Positions 23,257-34,260 of a stretch of 64,000 nucleotides of DNA are shown piece after piece. Under the pieces are notes generated by a model that saw only the letters and a list, made by a program, of their open reading frames with translations, was not told the origin of the DNA and ran no database searches. Origin of the DNA: Leptodontidium sp. MPI-SDFR-AT-0119. Lineage: Eukaryota > Ascomycota > Leotiomycetes > Helotiales > Leptodontidiaceae. The translations under genes and the position numbers were made by a program. The DNA is taken from contig JAHLEZ010000030.1 in NCBI GenBank assembly GCA_020726505.1, positions 310,001-374,000 of the forward strand. The letters run 5' to 3'. How positions within the stretch are numbered: the stretch's first letter is position 1; every line of letters begins with the position of its first letter.

Positions 23257-23594
23257 GTCAGAAATATTTTATAGAGGATATAATATCCACTCCCGGAATT
23301 CAACTTCCACTCCTCGGATCACGACGTTCCGGTACACTTGTCAGCCCATCAGTTTATGCCAATCCGCAGCCCAATGCCCTGAACTTCCTCGATGCAGTCA
23401 CATTCCAGCGCAGACTAGGAGACGCTTTAGGATCCAGGCCACTGAAGAGATCGGCTGACATGGCACAATTAGACAACCTGAGAGAAGAGCAGACTAGGGG
23501 AGCAAGTGTTGAAGCAACGCGCGCCGTTACAAATGATATCGTTGATATGCTGGCGTTCAATAGGAGGATGGGGTACTCAATATTTCCGTCATGA

Positions 23595-24459
23595 GAGCGA
23601 TGAACAGTGTAGTTCTTCTTGGTCGCTTTTAGGGCATATTTAAGTGTGCGGTCTTTTTTTTTTCTTTTTTTTTCTTTTTTTTTTTAACAAGCCTACTGGT
23701 AAGGGCAAAGCATAGCATTGCAAGGCAAGGCAGCGCAAGGCAGAGCAAGGTATGGCAAGCTCTTCAAATATATCATACGGACTCAAGTATACACCCTACT
23801 AGTCAATAATACCTCTAACATCTATCATTCATCGAAAGCTCGCTCTCCTCGCACTACCCTCAACTTAACCCAAACAGCTGTCATTGCGATTATACTCACA
23901 TCTTTATATACCCTAAGCCTTTCTGATTTACACATTTACACACGAATAAAAGACCTCCCCTCGCTCCCCTTTCCCGCCTGATTAAGTACCTACCTTGGCA
24001 AGGGCGAGGGCAACAGGGAACCATTACAAGTACGGGGTATAGTACCAAGGTACCCTTGGGGTTGGGTTATTAGACATCAATCTTAGGCGATCATATTATT
24101 GGTTTAGATATAACGTCATAGAATACCTTATAAGTGCGCGTTCGGGAACACAACTTCTAATTAGAAACAGCTTTACCCTAGTTACTTCTTACGTGGCCAC
24201 GAGTAACCTACTTATTTAAACTTCCTTTATTACCCAAGGGTTCTTGATAGTATTAAGAAAGGGTATTAAACTTTGAAAACTAAGAATGGTACACCAACTA
24301 GAGTAAGACGGCAAATTGATTACCTTCTAGAACATATTTTAAGTAAGATCTAAAATCTGTCTAAGTTCACCCCGTCTAATCTCTCTTTACTCCATTTTCG
24401 AGGTCTGATTGTCCAAGGAGAGCAGCCGTCCTAGATCTCGTAGAAAATGTTTCCCGCTG
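23595..24459. other. Intergenic with simple repeats
   Basis: This stretch holds a T-rich tract (23654-23684), a run of GGCAAGGCA-like units (23703-23757) and TA-rich sequence near 24050-24400. No supported gene is seen between the interrupted gene and the 3' end of the large minus-strand gene. Confidence 0.5.
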
Positions 24460-27400
24460 TTAACTTTTGGCGGGATAATAGAAAGCGTCTTCTCTGTTGA
24501 AACGCTCATTAAAGTAAGCGATTACCTTTTGGCTATATTCGATTATTTGAAGTAACCATGAACGCCAGTTAAAAGGGGCCACGAGTATTGCCAAATTAAG
24601 GATTCCTAGAGTAAGGAACACAAATATGAATTTTGCGAGGTTCGGGGTGAAAGGTAGAACTCCTGTGGTGCTGAATAGGCCCGCGGTAAGAGTTAAAGGT
24701 AAGAGGATCTGGACGTCGGGGAGGGAAACCTGTCAGTCCTTGTTTCAGAATACTCCGATTTTTGGGGGAACTTACAATAGCGACAACATCAAGAGCTCTC
24801 TGCTGGACGATGGCGGCGTCTAGATTTGCAAAACCCTGCAGCTGTTTTGATTAGCATCCACATCTAGCCATGAGAAATGACTTACTCCTTGTAGACTGTC
24901 CTCGCAAAGTTCTCTTTCCAAGTCTCGTAACTTTCGAAGAATTTCTTTCAAATCGAAAAATGCCTTGTTCACTGTATCCATCGAGACCTTGAGTGACAAC
25001 ACGGCTGTAAGCTCGCCATCAGTAAAGTACCCAATTTCCCCTCCTCGGAAGTCATCCCAAGCATCAACGGTCTCAGAAAGACGATTTGTCAAGAGCATTA
25101 ACAGCTCAATCATTTGAGCACACCAGTTGTAATAGTTTCGTCCTGCTTGTCTGCTTGCGTCGTTGGATGACTTTGGGATTATGTGGTTTGTCCGAGCCCT
25201 GTGTGAGCAAATGTTAGCCATGAGAACCTTTCCAGGCAACGATCATTTTGAAAAACGACAGGAAGAATCCCATTTTTGCTTCTCTAGTTGAAACCTAATA
25301 GTGAGTGAATAGGGTAGGAAAGTCTTGTAGTATACATACTGTTTAACGCTACCGTTCACCTCATCAAATATCTTGCGCCACGCCCTCCGGGCTTCGTTCA
25401 TCCGGATCGCAATTATTCTAAAGAAGTATTCTCTAGGTGTTCGAAATAGTGGTTCAGATGGAATGGCGGGGAGCTGTCCTTTCGCAAGTGGATCAACTAG
25501 TGCCGAAGGGCCGTTATTTTCATGATAGCGCTGCACGCTCTCCTTCGATCCAAAATAGGTATCGACAATACCACATGTAGTCCACACCCAATTATCAATT
25601 CCTGTCACAACAACTGATGTGTGGGCTTCGTACAGACAGAGAAGTCCAGCTGCGGAGGTTGATGCACTCATAGGTCCGGAAAGGAAGGGTAGCTCCCAGG
25701 ACCGTCTCAAGGGTTTACCGTCGATTGTCTTCCGAGTATCCGTGATCAAATGCTCACTTTTTTTCAGAATGAAATATGGAATATGAAACTCTAGAGCAAA
25801 ATTTCGATGGTCTTCAGTCTATGACATGAGAATTAAAGTCAGTTTTGGCGCTGCTTTATGGAGGATAGTACTTACGCTAATACTTGCTCCAATTACTGGT
25901 TTTCCAGTCAAATTCTTGCAAAGTATACTCCTCATGGCTTGAGCTTGGAGGCGCGGTACTGTTGCTGCAAGTGCATCGATGGTTGGGGGATCTAAATCTG
26001 TTATAAAGCTAAAAAGATTAGACCAGGCGCAATGCTTGAAGGAATTCTAGCGCGACTTACACGGCCTTTCTCTCGGCATCATGGCAATTGAGCTGAAGCA
26101 CCTGTTTTTCTAGTTCATCGCGGATCTTTTGCGCGGTCAACAGCCCCTTGTATGGCCTGCAATATGGTCTTTTCTTTGGGCCGGTAACCCCATCACAGGT
26201 GTCAATGAGCAACGCCACATGCTTCTTGGATTCTGTAAAGCTCCCTTGCTCCAAAAAATCCACAACTTTTTCAACCTGATCGGGGTATGGCAGGGTCTCC
26301 TCGTCTCCCACAAATCCTTCCATAAACTTTCTGATGTCGCTTTGATCCTCTGTCACAATCCTAACTGGCCACACTCGACTATGACCACCACTTCGACATT
26401 GCATGGCGTCATGCTCGTAATCTTTCCGAAAGGGCAAAATGATATTTTGATCAAAGTCATAATGCGGAAGCTGTCCATGTTTTGCTCGGAATACTGGCGT
26501 ACAAGAAGAGAATTCCTGTTTGGGCGACCCTTCTTCATCAGAGTCTAGATTGCTGCTTTCTCTGTTCCATACGACGCAAGTTTCAGACACTAGCGATGTC
26601 AAGGCCATGTCAAGATCAGAACCAAGGCCTTCTGGTAGGTTTTTCGAACCTTGTGGTAGCGAGCAGTTGCGGCCTGGAGACAGCGTTACTTCGCCGAGGC
26701 TATCTTCAGTCGATACTTTTCCAGAGTCCACTAATGACCAACCGTCACCGAAATGAAGATTCAAGTCGTCGAGGACTTCGTAAAATGGCACCACATATGC
26801 GAAACCATCCTCCGGTGCGCCGGCTATGATGTGTCCGAAGACATCTCCGGAAAATACATCCACAACCAAAGATCCACAGATTCCTCTTTGAAGAGTCCCT
26901 TCCATGATGACGGTCCACAGCTTTTGTGGTGACATGCTTTCGGCTGGTTGCATGACAGATGATGTTGCTAGAAGCCGGCCAGCGATAGGGCCTGAGAAAG
27001 CGTGCACAACTACTTGGGTGGATCGGGCATTTCGCGAAACTGATGTGGGATGCTTTTGTACGCTGTTGTCCACTATGGTCGAGTCCAGTCTTTGTAATAT
27101 CGAGTTTGGTAGCTGGAACAGCGAATAGTCGAGACCAGTCGTGCCACCCTTCGCTGAAGAAATAGTAGGACCGGTTAAGTCGAAGGTCAGTGGCAGATTT
27201 CCAGATGCAGTAGTGTTTGAAGCGTTCGTTGTCACTCTTGACATTTGCTGAGAATATGTCTTGATCGCCTGTCTGAAAATTCCATCCCCGTCACTATTAA
27301 CAGGGTCATCCATTATGTCGCCACTCCTCTGATTGTTGTTCTGTACTGTTGAAGGGGCAGCATGTAATTTGGTTGAGATTGGTGAAACGTCGGTTATCAG

Positions 27401-28240
27401 GTTTGTGGTTCCAGATTGCTCTTCAAGTAAATCGGAGCTATCTGACCAAGAATCTCTTTCGACGCTCAACGTCTGATCATTTCCACAGTATGAATTCGAA
27501 TTTGACGTTATGCTGCCACTACTGGTAAGATGAACCATGGTCTCGTCCTCCTCATGATCATCGATTTCGTCGATGTCGAAAACATAGTCTCCCGGTGGAG
27601 CGGTTTCTGGAAACCTGTCATTCCAGCCTGTCTCAAAGGGATGCGCGACCGATGTCATGAACAGCTTCTCCTTGAACTGGACTAGGCAGCCCCCAGTTGC
27701 GACTAGGTTGGAACCTCGTCCAGGTAGATATATACTGCTTCCCATGAGGTTGTTTGAGGGAACCGAAATCGAGATCTGCTGAGGCGGACTTTGGTTTGAA
27801 TCCGAAGAAGACTCGTCAAGTCCACCAAGTGTCATTATCACACTAGATTTGCAACCGGGAGGGCGATCAATGTCCATGGTGATGAAACCTGGGTGTTTCT
27901 CCAGTATAGTGCTCTCTATGATGAGTGCCCTTAGTCTTTGTCGAGGACCAGGCTCGCATGAGATAAATGTTATGACAGGAAAGGCCGTCTCCCGTGTTCG
28001 GCCGACCATATACAGGGACCAAACAACGTCCTTGGATAATGATTCGCAAGTCTGGTTGATGTAGTTACCAATATCGTCCTGCAATGTGTCGAAAACACTC
28101 CTCGCCGGTCCCGTTGCTTCCCAGCAAGACTTATTAAGTCCAATTGTCGCCAAGTAAACTCCTGTAGAATCCTGCGGGCTGACCCAACGCTTCTGTTTCC
28201 CAAACGAAAAATTGAAAGGCCGCTGTGATAGAATGGTCAT
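24460..28240 (-). CDS. Large protein with chymotrypsin-like core and C-terminal membrane region
   Basis: The model has six exons: 26061-28240, 25876-26008, 25340-25818, 24886-25198, 24776-24835 and 24460-24729 (1144 residues, phases all consistent). The donors are GTAAGT except one GTATGT; the acceptors are TTTAG, CATAG, CACACAG, CTGCAG and GACAG. The likely start is ATG 28240 (MTILSQRPFNFSFG). Residues ~190-475 resemble a trypsin-fold protease: MTSVAHPFETGW (His200), GLDYSLFQL (Asp371) and RGICGSLVVDVFSGDVFGHI (Cys455 at the nucleophile site), followed by AYVVPFYEVLDDL. An acidic low-complexity insert lies between His and Asp. The last exons give an amphipathic segment and two membrane helices (~1062-1078, ~1090-1108). 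I infer a membrane-anchored protease or protease-like sensor; related proteins occur in many filamentous fungi without known role. It is divergent from the gene at 29050. Confidence 0.75.
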
Positions 28241-28554
28241 TGTATACACTAGCCATCTCGCGGTGGCATGTGAGTTGAGTGATAACTGCACTTTTGCAGA
28301 ACGGCGAAGGTATTGAGATCGCGGATTGTTTAGTGGGAAGTATTTCCGAGAGAGAAAATAAAAAAGATAGAGGCTCTCAATTTGCTCACGGCTTTTCGAG
28401 AGATCAAACTGCTTTTGCAAACAGAGTTGACGTAGCGGAAGTGACTCGAGGATGTTGCAAGGGTGTTAAACGCTACAATTCATCCATCTCTCAGTTTTAC
28501 ATCAAAAACAAGAAAGTGCCACGTACTAGAAGGCATTATTTAGCCTCGCTTGAG

Positions 28555-28787
28555 GCTCGAGCAGCTTAGGCTGCGCTTTTTTCGACCCAATAGGTGCCCA
28601 TGGGCCGTGCCACCCTTATCCTCGAGGCATTTTAAAGGTAGAAATATCAAAACTCGCGAAATTCGCGAATAGTATTTTTTGCACTACTAGTCTGAGTTAC
28701 CCCAATAAAATTTAAGCGAGATTTAATAAAAACGCACGTCCATTGGGTGCCCATTGGGTCGAAAAAGCCGCAGCCTACGAGTCGAGC
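28555..28787. repeat. Hairpin-type MITE (about 48-bp inverted arms)
   Basis: The left arm (28555-28604; gctcgagcagc...ttttttcgacccaatagg) is matched in reverse by the right arm (28740-28787; cattgggtcgaaaaagccgc...gtcgagc). The core of about 135 bp is AT-rich. The structure is that of a small non-autonomous DNA element lying between the two divergent genes; I see no clear target duplication. Confidence 0.7.
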
Positions 28788-29049
28788 TTTGTTGTCTATG
28801 CAGCAGATACGCCCGAGTAATGTGGTGGGGGTGGCTTGCCAACCAATTGCACTAAGCTGCTCACCACCACCAGACAGCGATTTCTGCCTTACCGCTGCAG
28901 CTTCCAGATCAGACTTCACATATCACAAACTGCCTGGTGGAAATGATCGCCTGAGTTACTAATATCCGTCATCCCACAGTACCTCTTCGAGTCCTACTTG
29001 GAGGGCTGCAGGCTCAACTGTTAACCATAAAGAGTACTCGAATTCGACA

Positions 29050-30241
29050 ATGGCCCTTCCCTCAACTAATACATCTCTCTTTTCCTCTTATTTGGGCTTT
29101 AAGCGAGTAACATTTACGAAACTTAGCTTTCAGCTTAAAGACCCAATTCAATGGATGCCAAATAGCACTGAATTTCGGCGTGACATCGCTCTGAGATTGT
29201 GGGATTTCGACATCGATGAAACACCATTACCTTACGGGCTCCTTAACCTTGACGCATACTTCAGATACCAGACTCAACAAGCGGATCTCTTCATGCATGA
29301 CACTGGCCAACATGTCCTTGTTAGGACCCATCAGCATGTCATTGAGATTTCGCAGATCCTCAAGGATGACCTCGATCGAACTCAGGCGCAACAGAGGATG
29401 CGACTTCAAAATTTCCAAAACAAAGGTCAGGATCAAGATAAAGCCTGTAATGCTTCTCTAGATCTTGTTATACGTTTGCTGCTGATGGTCGAGATTGGCA
29501 ACATCCCGAATGGATTCTCTGGGAACACTCCGTTGGTATGGAACCAAGGAACATTGAGCCAATTTCTCTCAACCCATTTCACCCAAAAAACAACATCCTC
29601 ACAAGAGCGGGTGAGGCTAGGCAGAGTCTTTACAGCCAGAAATATTGAACGAATGGCTGGCATCAAGATAAGGTGGACGAATAATCTAGTTGACCACCTT
29701 CGACTATTCGACGATGAAGAAGACGAGATGGGAGTAAACATATTTCACCACGCGTCTTTTCTTATCATGCAGCAAAAGAGGTACCCACATTCCTTTCGGA
29801 TATGATATCGAAAATTCACATTACTGATGATTTACAGTGCATCAACTCAAAACAGCGCTGCCAGTTTGTTTCCCTCGGGGTCTTATTGAAGAAACCCTTC
29901 GTACCCTCGCTTTGCTCTTCCCTAGGTCAGATATGGTGGCAATGACCTGGTATAAAACAAACCACCTTGATCTGAACATCTGTCGGTGTCCTCACTTGCG
30001 GGCGGAAGATCGACAAATCGATAGATTCGACTTCTGGCGGGAACGACTTATCCTCTTAAAACAAGCATTTGATGAAGCAGAGCCAAACAGTTGGAGTCAG
30101 TGGTGGCACGATAAGAGAAGAGGGGTACATCGTTATCCTCTTCTTCTTGCGGCAGCGGCATTGCTTCTTACACTCATTCTGGGCTTATTTCAGGTCATTC
30201 TAGGGGCCATGCAAGTTTACAAAGCGTTTCGTCCCCCCTAA
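29050..30241 (+). CDS. Tail-anchored fungal protein of unknown function, two exons
   Basis: ATG 29050 opens a frame to an intron at 29781-29837 (GTACCC...TTACAG), and a second exon ends at TAA 30241. Landmarks are LRLWDFDIDETPLPYGLLNL, RLGRVFTARNIERMAGIKI, RWTNNLVDHLRLFDDEEDE, IFHHASFLIMQQ, PRGLIEETLRTLALLFP, RAEDRQIDRFDFWRERLILL, DEAEPNSWSQWWHDKRRGV, then one membrane helix (LLLAAAALLLTLILGLFQVI) and QVYKAF at the end. This set is typical of a widespread ascomycete family lacking an assigned role. The exon phases disagree by one base at the only good splice pair (two bases left over, one needed), so either a frameshift or an unusual junction is present. It faces away from the large gene at 24460-28240 across about 0.8 kb. 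Confidence 0.72.
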
Positions 30242-30356
30242 TAATGTTGTCATTTCCTGTGAGTTACATAGTGGGGCGTTCTTTAGAGAACATCGATGGT
30301 TTTAAAAGAGCTTCACTGCTACATTTCCTAGTCATAATGATTGCCAATGGATACTA

Positions 30357-30363
30357 ACGTCTC

Positions 30364-30403
<40 letters not shown>

Positions 30404-32389
30404 TTTAGCCCACCCCCGCCTTTAGCCCACCTCGCTTAACTTACCGCTACTTATACCTCTCAACTTCAATAATTAATTATATCCTCATTCTTTAATCGAT
30501 TTGTTTGAAATTTGAAATGTGAATTGTTTCGATTATAAAGCCTTAATATACTAAGTATGATGTTATATATACACTTGAGGAGATCACAAATAGTAAGTTA
30601 ATACGAAGGGCATTCCTTGAGTAAAGTATTCCAAGGTCTATACTCCGTCACCGTAACACTATGACTCAACTACGTTAAGAGGCTACTAGTCACTTATAAA
30701 GACTACTTATAATTGTAAAGGAATGATTAACTAATTAGATTTTAAATTAAGAGGCTCTTAACTATAGAGTTACACACGTACAGATTCAGGTTTTTGGAGA
30801 GAGGCTTTTAGTTCTTTAAAGGGACTATAAACCACTCGGAAAACACTAAATAACTCGATTTTTAGCCCGTAATCTTGTTCTTAAGACTAAGAGGCAGATA
30901 TATATTAATTTCGTACGTATTAATTGCGCTCAGTCTAAAGTTATACGGCCTTAGTTCTAAAAACTAGATATTTCGGTAATCAAAGCTATTCCAGCTAATT
31001 AACGATGGAATATAAACAAAGCCAGTATTATAAAAGGTTATAATTTAAATAGATATATTATAGGGAGTATCGAAATACACAAGGTTTAAGTAAAACAGCC
31101 AGGTTCACGTGCTTAGACGATAATTATTAAGTATATCTTTGTAACTAGAGTTTTAATACAACCACTAGTAATTTACAAGGGAAAGTTAGTGTAATAATAA
31201 TAGTTTCTATCTTTATTAGAGATATTCGATAATTAGCACTTTATAGTTACTGAAAATAAGTAGACTACTAATGTTACGGCTTTAGAGTGGCTAGAAAAGG
31301 TGTTTATCCCTTAAATATAACCACGTGATTATTTAGTAAGACTTCTTATTCTAAACGGCTATAAGAGCCACGAGACTACAGAATTCCTTTAGAAGTGCCT
31401 CGAGTATAATATCTACTTCTTATTTTTACTTATATATACGTTACACGTCTTATAACCTCTCGATTTAACGGTTTTCTCCTTACTTAAGCGTGCGTATTAG
31501 AAAGAGCTATAAAGGTTGAGTTTTCTAATCGATTTTATACTAATTAATAAGTGTAACTTTCTTATTTACTATTAAGAGGCACGTTAAGAAAGCGTTATAT
31601 CTTCTAATATTAAATTAGGGTGGAGAACTACAGGTTTATAGCTAGTATCTATTATTATTAAGCTACTAATAAGCCTTTTATTATTAGAAAACTGTGACGG
31701 TCTTGGTGCTGACGTCACGTGTTTAGGGGCTAGTGTTTCAGCTTTGAAGATATAGGGGTTAGCTACGGCTGTCCTTCTTCTGTATCTATTGTCCTAAGAA
31801 TGAGAGTACTGTCTTGATATTACCTGTCTAGAGTGTAATCGTCACAAAAACAGTAACAAATCAATAAATCTAATATTCCTAAAGCCTTAAGATATACCGA
31901 TATTACCTTTAAAGGTTTTTAATACTTTAATTGAGTTATATACTTTAAAGGCGCGGAAAGATTTATACTTATAAATTCGTACTCTAATAAGCTAGTTATA
32001 TAATTAACTTTCGACGTAACGTTTACTTTTAGGAAGGTTATAAAAAGGATTAACGAGAAGAAGTACGAATTAAGGAAGGTAAATATAAAGATTAAAGAGC
32101 TAGAAGAGAGATTAGAGTACTTAAGGCCGAAGAAAAAGAGGAAGGTTAAACTAGTCCAAATTCCAAGTTTATAATAATTTATGTTATTAAAGAGGCTTAA
32201 ATTATAACTAAGGAGCGTTAAATTAAACCTGAAGGATCAGAATTAGGAGGAGAATCAGACTCTATAATATCTTATATAGAAGTTAAAGTAGAATAAAGTA
32301 GAATAAAGTTATTAAGTCTTGAATAAGAAGTGCTAGAATTAAGCGAGGTGGGCTAAAGGCGGGGGTGGGCCAAAGGGGGGGTGAGACGT
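30357..32389 (+). mobile_element. pogo/Fot1-type Tc1-mariner transposon with TA duplication
   Basis: The terminal inverted repeats run ACGTCTCAC, then a C tract, then a TTTAGCCCACCCCCGCC core and AGCCCACCTCGCTTA; the right end is the reverse. Each end abuts a TA dinucleotide (30355-30356 and 32390-32391), the usual target duplication. The length is 2033 bp. The left repeat carries 39 consecutive C (30365-30403) where the right repeat has seven G. The interior is RIP-eroded. Confidence 0.9.
30590..32175 (+). pseudogene. pogo-type transposase relic (DDE_1)
   Basis: Plus-strand text across many stops matches a Fot1/pogo transposase. The catalytic part near 31260-31500 reads TNVTALEWLEKVFIP, RLLILNGYKSHETTEFL, KCLEYNIYFLFLLIYTLHVL followed by PLDLTVFSLLKRAY. 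The basic tail near 32035-32170 reads KRINEKKYELRKVNIKIKEL, EERLEYLRPKKKRKV. Stops again replace Gln and Trp codons. It cannot make an active enzyme. Confidence 0.8.
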
Positions 32390-32666
32390 TATCTCGAAAG
32401 AGCTCGGATAGTATCTCTAACAACCTACTCGTCACATAATATGGGGTCTTTTCTCTTTTGGGAGTAATGTTTGATAAATCCTGAAATATTGATCATAAGG
32501 CATTTGCATAATAGAATTGAATCCTGATAGAAAAGCATGTAGAATTCTATCTGAGAGAGCGTACAGAGTAATAGGGGAAATAGGGGCAGCGTGATCATAT
32601 GTACGTAAGTACTGAGATCTACGCTGTACCGCCCATATTTCTAACAAATCCTATTTGTTATCCTTC

Positions 32667-33062
32667 CTAATTCTCTCCCTTGCCCGTCAGAAAGTGATAA
32701 TACAATAAATTCGTAGACGGATAAAAAGGTTGTGCCGACACTTCAAAGGAGATAGAATACTGATAATGATCGAGTAGTGGAAAGATAGCAACGCCTAAGA
32801 AGGATGTTACTTTCATCTGAACCGCGCTCGCACACTTCAAGTGTCTGTTGCCCATAACTTCGATCACAAATCTCTCCACCTCCTGATGTTGTTGAATCCC
32901 AATTGTCCAGCTAATCAGTCCCCCCCCAGTATCTTGTCGTACCTTCTCTTGGCTACCCGGCCAAATATAGGGGGCATGGTTTTCGGGTAGCGTGGTGTTC
33001 GTGAGGCATTTCGTGTAGGGAGGTTTGACGGAGGTGGCTGAGAGAGTATGGAGACTTCGCAC
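32667..33062 (-). CDS. Uncharacterised open frame
   Basis: 131 codons are open on the minus strand, containing NHAPYIWPGSQEKVRQDTGG and QQHQEVERFVIEVMGN. The upstream frame lacks an ATG and probably needs another exon beyond 33062. I recogn no family or signal peptide. It lies in a small island of normal composition between the pogo element and TA-rich DNA, so a remnant of a real gene is possible. Confidence 0.25.
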   Translation of the reverse strand: MRSLHTLSATSVKPPYTKCLTNTTLPENHAPYIWPGSQEKVRQDTGGGLISWTIGIQQHQEVERFVIEVMGNRHLKCASAVQMKVTSFLGVAIFPLLDHYQYSISFEVSAQPFYPSTNLLYYHFLTGKGEN

Positions 33063-33457
33063 AGTCTGATGGCAGGCGCAGGGGAAGGTATGTCGGATTA
33101 GAATCCTTTAGGTTGTTGAGTTAGTTGGGTTTTCGATGAGTATAGAAGCAGTTAGCAAATACGGTGAAGGAGCATGCTTGGGGAACATTCAAGGTGGGAT
33201 TAGATATCTGGAGTTATCTGGTGGAACCTGAAGCCGAACGCCTGATCACCTCAACCAAGCGTTATGTGCTATACACCTGCTATCCTCTACTTCCGGGCAG
33301 AGTTAATTGTGGCGAATAAAATATATGTTTTGAAACGAATTATCTAAGATAATGAGTTTAAAAGAGATAATCTTTTAAAATTACGAGGTTTTTAGAAGTA
33401 GTAATATTCTTGAGCTTTTTTTCTAAAAGATAATTACTTCTAAAAGATTAGTTATAT

Positions 33458-33735
33458 TAATAAGTAAGGAAGCTTAGGCTAGCAAACGCAAGGTCCAGGC
33501 ATCGCCGGGTCTTATCCTAAGATTATCTGCATTTAGAATCCATAAGTTAATAAACAACTATATTATAATTTATAATAATTAATTTATAATTTATAATTTT
33601 TCTTTTATTTTATTATTATTTTTTGTATCTTTAACTTAAACGCTGTTTTATAAATCTTAGTAACTTCCATAGCGCGCACCTTTTTCCTTTGCTCTTTGAG
33701 TATCCGCCCCCGCCGCCTTTGTTCTGGATAATAGT
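33458..33735 (+). repeat. RIP-mutated copy of the leader of the 18.3-kb gene
   Basis: The segment aligns with 17935-18235, the stretch just upstream of ATG 18267: gtaaggaagctt.. matches gtaaggaagctc.., then agcaaacgca/agcaaacgcg, tcttatcctaaga/tctcatcctagga, aatccataagttaataaaca/aatccacaagtcaacaaaca, atagcgcgcacct and gagtatccgcccccgccgcc. Nearly all differences are C-to-T or G-to-A in the 33-kb copy. So the leader belongs to a repeated sequence, and this copy has been hit by RIP while the 18-kb copy has not. Confidence 0.85.
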
Positions 33736-33739
33736 CTTA

Positions 33740-34260
33740 ATTAATTATTAACCTTAAGTATATTTCTATTTTACTTTAATAATATTTACTTAAATTAAAC
33801 AATAGTATTATAAAGCAGCTATTGGGCCATCTTTTAACTAGGGCCTAAGGCTTTTCAGGCATAAACTAGACCACCCTTAAGATAATATAAGAAGTTCTGC
33901 TACGTTATATTTTAGAAAATTTAAAAACTTTTTTTTACCTCGTATTAAATACCTAATACTTAAAGGACTTAGTATTTAATATTTTACGTCTTATTTTAAA
34001 GCTTTTATCTATGCTGTTTTTACAGTATTATCATTAATATAAGTTATTTAATTTCGAGGAAATATAAATTCTTAACTTTATTAATTTTAATTCTAATAAT
34101 TATTATTATAAACTTTATAAATTACTTAATTCGGAAATGAAATTAAGTAATATTATAATAGTTTCATTAATTATAATAAAGTTAATTTATAGGTTTAAAT
34201 CTGACGACCGGCGCCTTACGTCCCTTAGGCCGCTACCCCCTATTCTATGTATTTGACCTT
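33740..34260. repeat. TA-rich block with short palindromes
   Basis: The DNA is extremely AT-rich with stops in all frames and small inverted repeats such as attacttaatt...aattaagtaat (34123-34156). No coding remnant was recognised. 34261-34950 likewise holds no supported gene. Confidence 0.45.

Larger units (their letters stand above)
18267..23594 (+). pseudogene. Gene with 51-bp coding minisatellite, split by a hAT insertion
   Basis: The start is ATG 18267 (MPPFSWTKMFEETGLSADNK), after a C/T-rich leader. A probable model is exon 18267-18362, intron 18363-18418, exon 18419-18575 (MAEAIKDIVKKCKCLQDLPA...), intron 18576-18665 (GTACGT...CTATAG), then a long exon from 18666. That exon codes an S/P/Q-rich linker (SSSSSSEPASPRPAQPQPQP) and six 17-residue Ser/Thr/Pro repeats. 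At 19271 the frame is cut by a 3985-bp hAT element. Past the second target-duplication copy (23257-23264) the same frame resumes and stays open to TGA 23594, reading SRSQKYFIEDIISTPGIQLP and ending RRMGYSIFPS. An extra base in a C7 run (18922-18928) shifts the frame just before the repeats. I do not recognise a family; Ser/Thr/Pro repeats suggest a glycosylated or disordered region. Confidence 0.7.
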
